A DNA stretch of 64,000 nt from Heloderma charlesbogerti (taxonomy: Eukaryota; Chordata; Lepidosauria; Squamata; Helodermatidae): positions 62,001 through 126,000 of the forward strand of contig JANEZZ010002762.1 in the NCBI GenBank assembly GCA_026122225.1, read 5' to 3'. Under the pieces are notes generated by a model. That model searched no databases. It was not told the DNA's origin and worked only from the letters and a program-made list of their open reading frames with translations. Positions 44,541 through 56,335 of the stretch are shown here, one piece after another. Each line of letters begins with the position of its first letter. Within the stretch, counting starts at the first letter, position 1. Made by a program: the position numbers and the translations under genes.

Positions 44541-45065
44541 ATGTAGGGTAACTGAGAGAAAATGGCCAGAACATGGAGTCAGTGGCATTTTTGAAAAAGT
44601 GGACAAAAACAAGCCTTCAAGTGTTTCTGGAAGGTGAAAAGGACAGAATGAAAACTGCTATCTGGCAGGAGCAAGTTTCATGCTGCATGTCAACACCAAC
44701 GCACAAACCTGACCTCCTGTGTAATCTATTTAAAAGGTTTATTACTAAAACAAAAGCTAAATAAAAGGGGTCGAACCTACCTAAAAGTGTGATTGTGAGA
44801 TGGATTCCAAAATACTGGGGGCTTTTTACAGGTTTACATGCTTACAGGTTCATTAGATGACACTGTGTTCCTCCAGTTTCGCTTCTGTGTCTAACGAACA
44901 TTTTCAGCAAGTTTTTTTAGAGCGGGGAAAATGTGGCATTTAATTGTGAAAGTGAAAGGAAGTGTGATTTCCTCTTGTGTAGTTGCACAATTCTGCTATA
45001 CCACAGCACCACCTACGGGTTATGTAGCAGAAAAGCAGTAAGGGAAATGCTCCTCATGTAGAGAT

Positions 45066-45490
45066 AAGATCTAAGAACATAAGAAGTGTCATGCTGGATC
45101 AGACCAAGGGTCCATCTAGTCCAGCATTCTGTTCACACAGTGGCTAACCAGCTGTTGACTGGGAACCCACAAGCAGGGCATGAGCGCAACAGCTCCCTCC
45201 CACCCATGTTTCCCAGCTACTGGTGTACATAGGCTCATTGCCTCTGGTACTGGAGGTAGCAAATAGCCATCAAGACTAGTTTCCATTCATAGTCTTTTCC
45301 TCCAGGAATTTGTCCAACCCCCTTTTAAAGCCATCCAACTTGGTGGCCATCATGACATCCTGTGGTAGTGAGTTCCATAGTTTAACTATGCGCTGTGTGA
45401 AGAAGTCCTTCCTTTTATCTGTCCTGAATCACCCACCAATCAGCTTCATGGGATGACCTCAGGTTCTAGTATTTTGAGAAAGGGAATAAT
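45066..45490 (-). mobile_element. CR1-like LINE 3' end
   Basis: AAGAACATAAGAAGTGTCAT, GGATCAGACCAAGGGTCCAT, CCAACCCCCTTTTAAAGCCA and ATCCTGTGGTAGTGAGTTCC. The same repeat in plus orientation is at 5,665-5,985. The exact family is uncertain. Confidence 0.55.
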
Positions 45491-45814
45491 ATCACCCTAT
45501 CCACATTTTGGCAGCATATAAGATAAGGAAAAAATACAGAACTATGTAAAACAAATGCAATAGAAAAATCAATCAATGAATATGCAATAAAAATGCTATA
45601 AAAACAGACACAGTACAGTTCAAAGCACATTTTGAACTGTCAGTACCATATTGGAAGACAATTGCATTTTGTTTTGTTTTTCAAAGTATCTTTAACCAAA
45701 AGAACGAACAACTGCTTGACTTTCAAAGCAGCATGGGGCAGGCTACAGCAAAGGAAACTCCAGTACAGCATCCCCCAGGTGGAACTGAGCCTTCGGGAAT
45801 ATGAATTTGATTGA

Positions 45815-46175
45815 TTGATTGCATTTCTATACCGCCCCATAGCCGAAGCTCTCTAGGCAGTTTACAGAATTTAAAACATTAAATACAAATAACAAGTTTA
45901 AAAGCCATTTACAAAAAAGCAGATAAAAGCACACAGACAATATACACAAACAACATATAACTAAAAACAACATTTAGTCATAACTAAAGACACATCCAGG
46001 ACTGATTAAAACTCATGTGCTGCCAAATGCCTGGGAAAAGAGAGAGGTCTTAACCTGGCACCTAAAAGATAATAATGTTGGCGCCAGGAGGACCTCCTCA
46101 GGGAGCCTGTTCCACAGATGGGGGGCCACCACTGAGAATAATGTGTCCATTGGAGGTGGAGATGGTGTTAAGCAT
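45815..46175 (-). mobile_element. L2-type LINE 3' end
   Basis: ATTTCTATACCGCCCCATAG, AGCCTGTTCCACAGATGGGG and GGCCACCACTGAGAATAATG. Close relative of the copy at 1.3 kb. Confidence 0.7.
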
Positions 46176-49100
46176 TAATTCTTGGTGTGAGGATTGGAAT
46201 GTTACAAGCATGTCTATGTTATCATGTGTGGAACATGGGAAGGTATGCAGTCCAGGAAAACACATAACCACTTGATGGTGCTAAAAGCATAGATTAGCCC
46301 TTGGTGTCATTAACTTAGAATTCCCACTACATTCAATCTCCATAGGAGTGAGGGGGAAATCTGCCACTGATATGAACCTGCTCCGCATGGATCAGAAGCA
46401 AAGAAAAATCTGAGACAAAGAGCGATCTCTTTCTGCCCTTCAGAGCTTCCGAAGATGCACGGAAGGAGCTGCATTAAAAAAAGAGGAACTCCTAATGAAG
46501 GCCTCCGAGAAGAAAGACTTAAAGGCTCTGAGCCATTAAGACACATCCCTGCATGAAAAGCTTTAATGGGCCAGATTTTATGGATGAAGTCAATTTAATT
46601 ATTTATCCTAAAAAGCTTGTGCAAATATTGAGCACGTTAATTAGTAGTCATGCAGCCTCTATGATCTCATAATGATGAGAGATTAAAGGCTGCTTTTAAT
46701 TGAATTAGGGCTGCATTCATGTTTGAGGCGGGGGACGGGTTGTGTGTTTTCCAGCTGAATAAAAAAAGAGGGGGGAAAGAACTTCCAGTCAATACAATCA
46801 GAAATTTAACTTCTAAGCATTATGCATCCAACTGTTGCTTGTGGATAGAAATGATTCTCCAAAGGAGCATTCATGGGAATGCTTAAGGTTAGTTCCCCTT
46901 TGATGCCGCTGAAACATCCCTTTGTCCACTCACCATCAAGGTGGTTAAAAGCTGGTGGAAGCACAGCATCGTGTTCATATTCTTTGGGAGAGCATTTTAG
47001 GAATGATCCTAATCTACGAAAGCTGTTGGGGGCATTTCCTTCCAAATTTATTTGGTTAGCCAAGTGGCAGTACCATGGGTACACTGAGTGAACGAGGGCT
47101 ACAGGAGTGCCAAGGGACCGAGATGGCACCCTCAAAACACAGAACTCAGCCTGCTGGACTAGTAGCCGAAACAGAGCACTGGGGGCGCAGAAGGTAACAC
47201 ACTGGAGCACGACTGGAATCCCAGTTCGGGAGGCACCAAGCCGGTTCTTTACACGGAGCTTGAAGCATGCTGTGGGCAAGCCGGAGTGGAAAGATCCTGT
47301 GGTCTCAATAGGGCATAGTCAAATGGCACCCCCGCCTGCCTTTTCAAACCTGTGCTGCTGACCAGATGAGAAGAAAACCACTCCCAACACACACACACAC
47401 AGCTGCATCTAGTACTGCAGTGCGCACAAGTCCTTTGGCCATGACTGCTGGTGCGCTTGCCAAACAGGCCTGCCACTTTAAAAGCACCGGAGCTGCCATG
47501 ATACGGTCATGTCTCTTTTTGTCAAACAGAATGGCAGCCTGCAAGCAAATCCGTCAAGGAACTTCGCCCCCGCACTGCCTATCTGAGCCTTTGATTCTCC
47601 CTCTTTGTAATGTGATTTAGACAACAGAAGGAGAGGGAGCTGAGAGCAGTGGCAACACGGCCAGGGACGAAGGAAGAAAAGGGCACCGGATATGCCACAG
47701 AGCTGAAGATTCGGCCACAGAGGAGTCAAAGCCCCTTTTGTGTTTGGAGCAGACTACAAATCAGACGACATTGTGCATCTCAAAAGCACCATAAAAACTG
47801 CGCAGGGGGTGTTTTGTAGCTTTGGATGCGCAGATGTTTCGCCAGTTAATCTTGGGAAGGCTTAAATCACGATCTCCCACATGGTGTGCTGCAGGAGGAC
47901 AGCTCACAAGGGCCAAGAAATAAATGAAAGACTTCTGTGAGGCCAAACCGCCCACTGGCAGAGGAGGCTGCCTGCTGCACCTCTCTATGATTTATTCCTC
48001 TGGCCTTTTCACCTTCCAGTCCACCTCCTCTGAGCCTGGATAATCCTACCAGATCTCTGCATAGATGGGTGGGTGGATCATTCAATGACTTCGCAGTGCA
48101 GACGCACCAGAGGATTACCTGCCTTCAGTGGCTTACAACTGCTGCGCCTCTGCATGAGGCCCTGTGCTGGCTCTTCCGATCATGAGGCACACCCTAAAGA
48201 GTAAAAATGACTGCTCTGCAAGTTACCCCAAAGAGTCCCTCCCATTGGAGGCAGCCTCCTTTAAAGGTGGTTCTTCTTCCTCTTTCATACTCTAAAACTT
48301 AACTATCAGGATTTTGGTAACGCTGGCTTTACCATTTGATCGTTTTCTTTGAAAAATAACTCACAAACCATTGGAACATACAGCAAAACAAGATATTGCC
48401 TTCTCGACCAAGAGAGGTTCACTACAGAAATTTTGCAAACCTCTTCCCCCACACCCCCTTCCAACAGCCGCATCACCTCTCACTGCCATTCCAAATTTCC
48501 CATGAAGGAAACTAATCTGCTGGATGTTGAAACAAAGACAGCCTGCACGGGCCAGCCAAATTCTTTCTCTGACCCAAGGCAATGTATCAACTGTTGACTT
48601 TATAAGTTGCCCTTAACTCTGATGCATGGTACATATACCACAGAGACCAGCCTGGTCAACAAAGGGCCACTTTACAAAAAGGGTGAGAGGCGGTGGGCCG
48701 GCCCTTACGCGTGTCCTCATTTTTACCATGTTGTATTTATAGATTCACTTTTCAGCAAAGAGACCTACAATTAAAATGCACGCAAAGGCACAATTATAGA
48801 AAGGACTCATGTGGAATCTGGAAATCATTTTCTGTCCAGGGGGAGGGGGAGAAAGGAGCTGCTGCTTGACTCAAGACCTGGCCAGTGGTGCAGTTGCCAG
48901 CCCACAGAACTAGTAGCCTCTGTCGATCTGTCTTTATCCTTCATCCATCAAATAACCAGCTCACATATTCTGGTTGCCACTGATGCTATTTTCTCCATGC
49001 AGCTTTCACTTTTAAGTTGGCAACTTCTAGCTTGAAGAGAACCCAGGCAACACCCTTCAAGAGTCCAGATTTGGCAAAGGGGCTGCAGTTGCTGACCCTC

Positions 49101-49682
49101 CCTACGCGCTACCTCACAGGCTCTAAGGCCTGTTCTTCTACCGCGTTCCGGAGTTGTTATTCTTTATTCACCTGCGTCCTCTTCCAGAGGATTAATTGAA
49201 CGTCCCTGAACAGCAATATCCACCTGTCAAGCTTCTTGCCTTTGAAGCCGGGATGAATCATTCATTACCAGCGAGGACAGACGGAGCGTACCGTCTCCAG
49301 ATCCAATTGTTCCAAAGAGGGGCAAGAGTTCAGACACCAACAAATAGGCCTCTCTTCTTTTTTTATGCCATAAGAATTGGGATTGATGCAGCTCACTTTC
49401 CTCTAGGGAAGGCTTTGATTTATGCCTGTTACACAAGGCATAAATGGGGTGGAGAGAAATAGAAGAAAGTAATGTTTTCAACCTCAGCCAAGAGGAATTG
49501 TACCATCGTTAGGCCAAACATGCAGAACAGGGGCTGACTGTGAGTTAAAGCCAGAGATCCAGCTCCTTGCAGTTACTTTATTTTGAGGCACTTAAAATAC
49601 ACACACACATTAAAAACAAGAAAAGTAGCCAGGAAGCCGGGGGGGGGGGGAATCCCAAATCCACAGTTGCACAATACCCTTT
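46176..49682. other. Intergenic DNA without recognised genes
   Basis: The longest repeat-poor stretch in the window. Frames up to 157 codons lack motifs and splice context. 46,560-46,715 is AT-rich with several TAATTA/TTAATT cores. Confidence 0.5.
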
Positions 49683-52600
49683 TTTGTTGTTGTTCAGTCA
49701 TTAAGTCGTGTCCGACTCTTCGTGACCCCATGGACCATAGCACGCCAGGCCTTCCTGGCCTCTGCTCCCTCCCGGAGTGTGCTCAAGTCCATATTCATTG
49801 CATCGGTGATGCTATCTAGCCATCTCATCCTCTGCCGTCCCCTTCTCCTTTTGCCTTCAGTCTTTCCCAGCATCAGGGTCTTTTCCAGAGAGTTTTCTCT
49901 TCGCATTAGGTGGCCAAAATATTGGAGCTTCAGCTTCAGTATCTGTCCTTCCAATGAGCACTCAGGGTTGATTTCCTTTAGGATGGACTGATTTGACCTC
50001 CTTGCAGTCCAGGGGACTTGTAAGAGTCTTCTCCAGCACCACAGTTCGAAAGCATCAATTCTTCGGCGCTCAGCCTTCCTTATAGTCCAGCTCTCACAGC
50101 CATACGTTGCTACTGGGAAATCCATAGCTTTGATTGTGCGGACCTTTGTCGGCAAGGTGATGTCTCTGCTTCTTACTATGCTGTCTAGGTTGGCCATAGC
50201 TTTCCTCCCAAGGAGCAAGCGTCTTTTAATTTCATGGCTACAGTCACCATCTGCGGTGATCTGGAGCCCAAGAAAGTAAAATCTGTCACTGCTTCCATTT
50301 CTTCCCCTCCTATATGCCAGGAAGTGATGGTGCCAGATGCCATGATCTTAGTTTTTTAATATTGAGTTTCAAACCAGCTTTTGAACTCTCCACTTTCACC
50401 CTCAACAAGAGGCTCTTTAGATCCTCTTCGCTTTCTGCCATTAGGGTGGTATCGTCTGCGTATCTGAGATTGTTGATAATTCTCCCGGCAATCTTAATTC
50501 CAACCTGTGGTTCATCCAACCCAGCGTTTCTCATGATATACTCTGCATATAAGTTAAATATGCAGGGCGACAATATGCAGCCTTGTCATACCCCTTTCCC
50601 AATTTTGAACCAATCAGTTGTTCCATGTCTGGTTCTTACTGTTGCTTCTTGACCCTCGTACAGGTTTCTCAGGAGACAGGTAGGGTGGTCTGGTACTCCC
50701 ATCTCTTTAAGAATTTGCCAGAGTTTGTTGTGATCAAAGGCTTTAGCACACAATCAAAGGCTTTAGCATAGTCAATGAAGCAGAAATAGACGTTTTTCTG
50801 GAATTCTCTTGCTTTCTCCGTGATCCAGCGAACGTTGGCGATTTGATCTCTAGTTCCTCTGCCTCTTCGAAACCCAGCTTGTACTTCCGGTAGTTCTCGG
50901 TTCACATACTGCTGAAGCCTAGCTTGCAGGATTTTGAGCATAACCTTGCTGGCATGTGAAATGAGCGCAATTGTACGGTAGTTTGAACACTCTTTGGCAT
51001 TGCCCTTCTTTGGAATTGGAATGTAAACTGACCTTTTCCAGTCTTGTGGCCACTGTTGAGCGTTCCAAATTTGTTGGCATATTGAGTGCAGCACTTTAAC
51101 AACATCATCTTTTAGGATTTTAAATAGCTCAGCTGGAATACTGTCATCTCCACTAGCTTTGTTGTTAGTAATGCTTCCTAAGGCCCACTTGACTTCACTC
51201 TCTAGGATGTCCGGCTCAAGTTCAGTGACCGCACTATCATGGCTATCAGGGACATTCAGATCTTTCCTGTATAGTTCTTCTGTGTATTCTTTCCACCTCT
51301 TCTTAATCTCATCTGCTTCTGTTAGGTCCCTGCCTTCCTTGTCCTTTATCATGCCCGTCTTTGCACAAAACGTTCCCTTGAGATCTCTGATTTTCTTGAA
51401 GAGATCTCTAGTCTTTCCCATTCTATTGTTTTCCTCCATTTCCTTGCATTGTTCAATTAAGAAGGCCTTCTTGTCCCTCCTTGCTATTCTCTGGAACTCT
51501 GCATTCAGTTGGATATATCTTCCCCTTTCTCCCTTGCTTTTCGCTTCCCTTCTATCCTCAGCTACTTGTAAAGCCTCATCAGACAGCCACTTGGCTTTCT
51601 TGCATTTCTTTTTCTTTGGGATGGATTTCGTTGCTGCCTCCTGAACAATGTTACGGACCTCCGTCCATAGTTCCTCAGGCACTCTGTCTATCAGGTCTAG
51701 TCCCTTAAATCTATTCCTCACCTCCACTGTATATTCATAAGGGATATGACTTAGGTCATACCTAAATGGTTTAGTGGTTTTCCCTACGTTCTTCAATTTA
51801 AGCCGAAATTTTGCAAGAAGCAGCTCATGATCTGAGCCACAGTCAGCTCCAGGTCTTGTTTTTACTGACTCTATAGAGCTTCTCCATCTTTGGCTGCAAA
51901 GTACATAATCAATCTGATTTCGATATTGACCATCTGGTGATGTCCATGTGTCGAGTCGCCTCTTGTGCTGTTGGAAAAGAGTGTTTGCTATGATCAGCAT
52001 GTTCTCTTGGCAAAACTCTATTAGCCTTTGTCCTGCTTCATTTTGTACACCAAGGCCATGCTTGCCTGTTATCCCAGTGATTTCTTGACTTCCTACTTTA
52101 GCATTCCAATCCCCTATGATGAAGAGGACATCTTTTTTTGGTGTTAGTTCTAGAAGGGGTTGTAGGTCTTCATAGAACCGATCAACCTCAGCTTCTTCGG
52201 CCTCAGTGGTTGGGACATAGACTTGAATTACTGTGATGTTGAATGGTTTGCCTTAGATTCATACTGAGATCATTCTGTCTTTTTTGAGATTGTACCCCAG
52301 TACTGCTTTTACCACCCTTTTATTGACTATGAGTGCTACTCCATTTCTTCTAAGGGATTCTTGCCCACGGTAGTAGATATAATGGTCACCTGAATTAAAT
52401 TTGCCCATGCCTGTCCATTTTAGTTTGCTGATTCCCAAGATGTCGATGTTCAATCTTGCCATCTCATGTTTGACCACCTCCAGCTTACCTTGATTCACTA
52501 ATCTTACGTTCCAGGTTCCTAAACAATATTGTTCTTTACAGCATCGGATTTTCTTTTCACCACCAGACACATCCACAGCTGAGTGTCCTTTCGGCTTTGG

Positions 52601-52903
52601 CCCAGCCAAAGCACTCTTTCTGGCGCTACTTGGAAATTCCCTCTGCTGTTCCCCAGTAGTATATTGGACACCTTCCGACCTGAGGGGCTCATCTTCCGGC
52701 GTCATATCTTTTAGCCTTGTGATACATTCCATGGGGTTTTCTTGGCAAGAATACTGGAGAGGGTTGCCATTTCCTTCTCCAGTGGACCACATTTTGTCAG
52801 AACTCTCTGCCATGACCTGTCCGTTTTGGATGGCCCTGCACGGCATACCTTATGGCTTCACTGACTTACGCAAGCCCTTTCGCCACAACAAGGCAGTGAT
52901 CCA
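49683..52903 (-). mobile_element. Second BovB LINE, decayed, near full length
   Basis: Same orientation and nearly the same extent as the copy at 12.7 kb, and highly similar by eye. The 5' end stops a few bases short of the other copy's. I could not find a convincing target-site duplication. It sits in the intergenic region downstream of CACNA1H. Confidence 0.9.
49694..52846 (-). pseudogene. BovB ORF, multiply disrupted
   Basis: The endonuclease-RT reading frame is recognisable throughout but is broken by two in-frame stops at 52,259-52,261 and 52,253-52,255, a tandem duplication with frameshift near 50,735-50,770, TGA at 50,586-50,588 (the same codon as in the other copy), and single-base length changes near 50,259 and 50,352. 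YADD and FIDYAKAFD are still present. It cannot encode an active protein as it stands. Confidence 0.88.
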
Positions 52904-53036
52904 GAACCAACCAAAATCCTACAAAAATGTGCAAGCTTTCAAGTTCTCTAGAACTCTTCACCAGGCTAGGTGGTACAAAAAGCAGGGGATGGGGGAAGAA
53001 ACAGAAAACACCAAAAATGTGGCCATGAGATCTGCA

Positions 53037-53186
53037 GCAGTGGGGGCTGGAGGCTCCAATGTCAGTGGGGAAGTGAATCCACTCCGGGTTTCAGTCAGAG
53101 TTCTAAAGGAGCTCTCCAAGGAGTTCTGACTGAAACCTGGGGCAGATTCACTGCCCCACTGACATCGGAGCCAGCAGCCTCCACTG
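53037..53186. repeat. Inverted repeat, ~65-bp arms
   Basis: CAATGTCAGTGGGGAAGTGA...CGGGTTTCAGTCAGAGTTCT pairs with AGTTCTGACTGAAACCTGGG...CTGCCCCACTGACATCGGAG around a short centre rich in GGAG/CTCC. Confidence 0.7.
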
Positions 53187-53557
53187 GTCTTCAGTTTACA
53201 TAGACCCAGTCTCAAAATGGAGATTTGCAGACTGAATGAATTACTCAGCGGTGGGTGTTGCAGGTATCAGGATTATACACCTAGCAATGCATTTTGGGAG
53301 AGCGAAGCAAAGGCCCCTACCCATTCCTCAAAACTCAAAGGCCAGCCGTAACTCTGACCTGCCTCTTGCCTTGGGCAAAACACACAGATTCCTGAGTCAG
53401 CCTTGATGGTTTCCCAGCAAGATAAAATCGGGTCCCATTCCAGGTTTTCATCATATGCATAAAAGTATGAAATGCAGCAACTTCAATATTGCTCATGAAG
53501 GACAACACCCCCCGCCCCACCCAATCATTCACTGGGTGGGTGTCTCCACCAGCAATG

Positions 53558-54175
53558 TCCTCCAAGCCGGCTACGTTTGGAGGTCGGTAGGGATACATGA
53601 CGTCGTGGCCATTCAGCAGCCACCCCAGAGCTTATCAGGGAAAACCTGGGTTTCCTGAGACTGCTTGAAGTCCGATTCTTTTCCTCAAGCCGGGTTCTCC
53701 CCGGTGTAGTTACTGTGTGCCCCAACCCCTGCATTGACCTGAGGTATGCTAGCCCTGCCCAGGGGTGTGCCTTTCACCGTGACCCCAGTCTAGGGGTGTT
53801 TCCTGTGTATTTCCCGTCCCTGCACAAAGCCATTAGTGTCTACTCAGAAGTAACTCCCACTTTGGTCAATGAGGCTTGCTCCTGAAATGCAGGTGCATCT
53901 GGACCTTCAGAGGAAAGGTGGGAAGAGGGGGGGAAGCCTCTCTTATTGGTTGAGCAGCCCCTGCCAGTCAGATGGTCACTCCACCCCACACCCCCACCAG
54001 GAAGTATGTTCTGTGAAGCGATATATACTGGGGCGGAGCACTCGCTCATGGAGCCCTGCATAGACCAACGCGCAGCAAAGCTGATTCCTTTAAAAAAATC
54101 CAGTACTCCTCCGTTTGTTTCTCCTTCTGTTGTCGTGGAGACATGGTCTGTGGCAAGGAAAAGATGGCAACTTTG
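53558..54175 (+). repeat. Duplicated block, copy 2
   Basis: Same orientation as the block at 41.1 kb. It contains the flanking parts and a single, shortened version of the internal unit, ending at TTGTCGTGGAGACATGG (copy 1: TTGTCATGGAAACAGGG). I do not recognise the family; it could be an LTR-like or other dispersed repeat. Confidence 0.75.
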
Positions 54176-54384
54176 ACAGAAGCTCTTACAAATGGCTCTG
54201 CCTTCAGATGTTAAAAAGTCCCATTTGAATCATGGGCTGAACAGAAATACAAGAGCGAGAGCCCCACCGCTGTAGATGTATCTTAGATGCTGACGGTATC
54301 TGAGAACTGGGGCAGGGCTGCCATGGATCCTCATGCCAAGCTGGTGAAGCCAGAAGTGGCAGATACCTAGCCGGGATACCTTGA

Positions 54385-54485
54385 ACAGAAGATGTCTTGG
54401 ACTACAATCCCCATCAGCCTCAACCAGCGTGGCCATTGGTCATGAATTACGGGGTATGCGGTCCAAAACCTCTGGAGGTCACTGG
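54385..54485. mobile_element. Diverged palindromic MITE
   Basis: TGTCTTGGACTACAATCCCC at the left and GCGGTCCAAAACCTCTGGAG at the right, with a degraded centre. Confidence 0.55.
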
Positions 54486-54869
54486 AAGCCACTGTTCTTT
54501 GCAGTGCCCGAAGAAAACATACCAGCTGGGCTCCTAGAACCCCTAAACTTGGCAGCAGGAGGAGCACGATTTCAAAGACAGACAGAGAGATGTGTTTGTA
54601 ACACCCTCGTATCACACTGTGGGTGACAACTCGTGTCTCCCCCTCATACACAACACTACACATTTATTCCAGGCTGGAGCATTTGTTTTTTCTGCAGCAG
54701 CTTGTCCTGCACTGATCCAAACAGACAAGAATCATTGTCTTAAAATATATTGCAAAGGGTTCTCAGTGTACCTCGACAGCCGCTGTGTATGAGCTGCACG
54801 CCACCCTCCTGTTCATGCTCATATGCTTAACCACATGTGCCAGATGCATCCATCCCCCACGCAGAGACT

Positions 54870-55005
54870 TGGGGGGAATCCTTTGCATGTTTAGACAGAA
54901 AAAAATTCGTCAACTCCCAGCATTCCCGAGCCAGCATGGCTGCCTAGGGCATGCTGGGAGTTGTCAGACTTTTTTCTGTCTAAACATGCATAGGATTGTG
55001 CCCTT
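54870..55005. repeat. Hairpin MITE, copy 2
   Basis: GCATGTTTAGACAGAAAAAA, TCAACTCCCAGCATTCCCGA and the inverse GGCATGCTGGGAGTTGTCAG...TCTGTCTAAACATGCATAGG. The halves are more diverged from each other than in the copy at 44.2 kb. Confidence 0.75.
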
Positions 55006-55239
55006 AACCAATAAGGGACCTGGGGAAGGAGCCAATTCTTGAAGAACCACATGCAGCAATTCACAAGACAGAAGTCAGGACGAAACTGGGATGTTGGATT
55101 TACCGGGAACTGGAGAAAGAGGGGCTGTGGACGGTCAGGGTCTATGCTGTAATGTTACCAAGTACTTCCAAAGAGGCAGATGATGGGTCACCCATCAAAG
55201 CTGAAGAAAGGATTTGGGGGCCTTTGGGCAAGGGAATGC

Positions 55240-55818
55240 CAGTACTTAGTGGTAGAGCCCCTGCTTTGCATGCAGAAGGTCTCAGGTTCGATCCCTGGCA
55301 GCATCTCCAGGTTTGTTGTTGTTTATTCGGCCAGTGGCTTCCGACTCTTCGTGACTTCATGGACCAGCCCACGCCAGAGCTTCCTGTCGGCCGTCGCCAC
55401 CCCCAGCTCCCCCAAGGTCGAGTCCGTCACCTCCAGAATATCATCCATCCACCTTGCCCTCGGTCGGCCCCTCTTCCTTTGGCCTTCCACTTTCCCTAGC
55501 ATCAGCATCTTCTCCAGGGTGTCCTGTCTTCTCATTACGTGGCCAAAGTACTTCAGTTTTGCCTTTAATATCATCCCCTCAAGTGAGCAGTCTGGCTTTG
55601 TTTCCTGGAGTATGGACTGTTTTGATCTTCTGGCAGTCCAAGGCACTCTCAGAATTTCCTCCAGCACCACAGTTCAGGCAGTCCAGCACCTCTCCAGGTA
55701 GGGCTGGGAAAACTCCTGCCTCAAATCCTGGAGAGCTGCTGCTGCCAGTCAGTGCCAACAACTCTGGGCTAGATGGACCAAGGGTCTGACTCAAGGCAGT
55801 TTCCCAAGTTCCTATGCT
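55240..55818 (+). mobile_element. Sauria SINE split by an RTE insertion
   Basis: The head and B box (TTTGCATGCAGAAGGTCTCA, GGTTCGATCCCTGG) are at 55,245-55,311. The body and tail (GGTAGGGCTGGGAAAACTCC, GGGTCTGACTCAAGGCAGTT) resume at 55,697. The intervening 379 bp are a separate RTE fragment. Confidence 0.82.
55312..55690 (-). mobile_element. 5'-truncated RTE fragment inside a Sauria SINE
   Basis: The minus strand encodes the C-terminal end of an RTE ORF (EEILRVPWTARRSKQSIL, YFGHVMRR, RKRGRPRARW). It is clearly more divergent from the two BovB copies than they are from each other. It is flanked by the 8-bp direct repeat TCTCCAGG (55,304-55,311 and 55,691-55,698) and splits the surrounding SINE, whose halves join cleanly when it is removed. 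Confidence 0.8.
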
Positions 55819-56335
55819 CCAAAGGCATACCAGCAAGGCTCCCTTTTCTGAAAGGAGCTTGGGATGGAAACACTCTCTGCCTTTCTTAAGGGCTCCATGC
55901 AAAGTAAGAAAGGTGGAGCTCACTCCGAGCTTGGGGCCCAGGCCAACACACAACTGGCTGTCCCCCTACTGTCTTGTGGGGAACTCTTGGGAGACAGGAA
56001 CTGCTATGGGCATGCACCCCAGCCCCCCCCCCCCAAATAATGATACCAGAGTAGACTCCAAACAGCAGCAACTCAGATGCCTGGGCAGTTGCTCTTCCAC
56101 AAGACGCAGCCACTGAGATTCATATGCGGACTCAAGTCTGGGCCTCCACAGCGCTGCTCAGGCAATTTTGCACCACACCATTGGTAGAATCCTGCAAAGG
56201 AAGGAAGACAGTCACCAGGTCATGGATGCTGGGGGGTTCTGGGATTTGCAGGAATCGGATGGCTGCCCTTGCACTATAAAGTCATGTTGCATTTCCCCCC
56301 GTCTCTTATATACAGTATGTATTTAGCATATGGCA
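55819..56335. other. Intergenic DNA, no feature recognised
   Basis: A poly-C run lies near 56,025; nothing else identified. Confidence 0.45.

Noticed and set aside
46806..47279. 157-codon minus-strand frame in intergenic DNA
   Set aside because: No recognisable domain, promoter or splice partner; length is within chance expectation for 64 kb.
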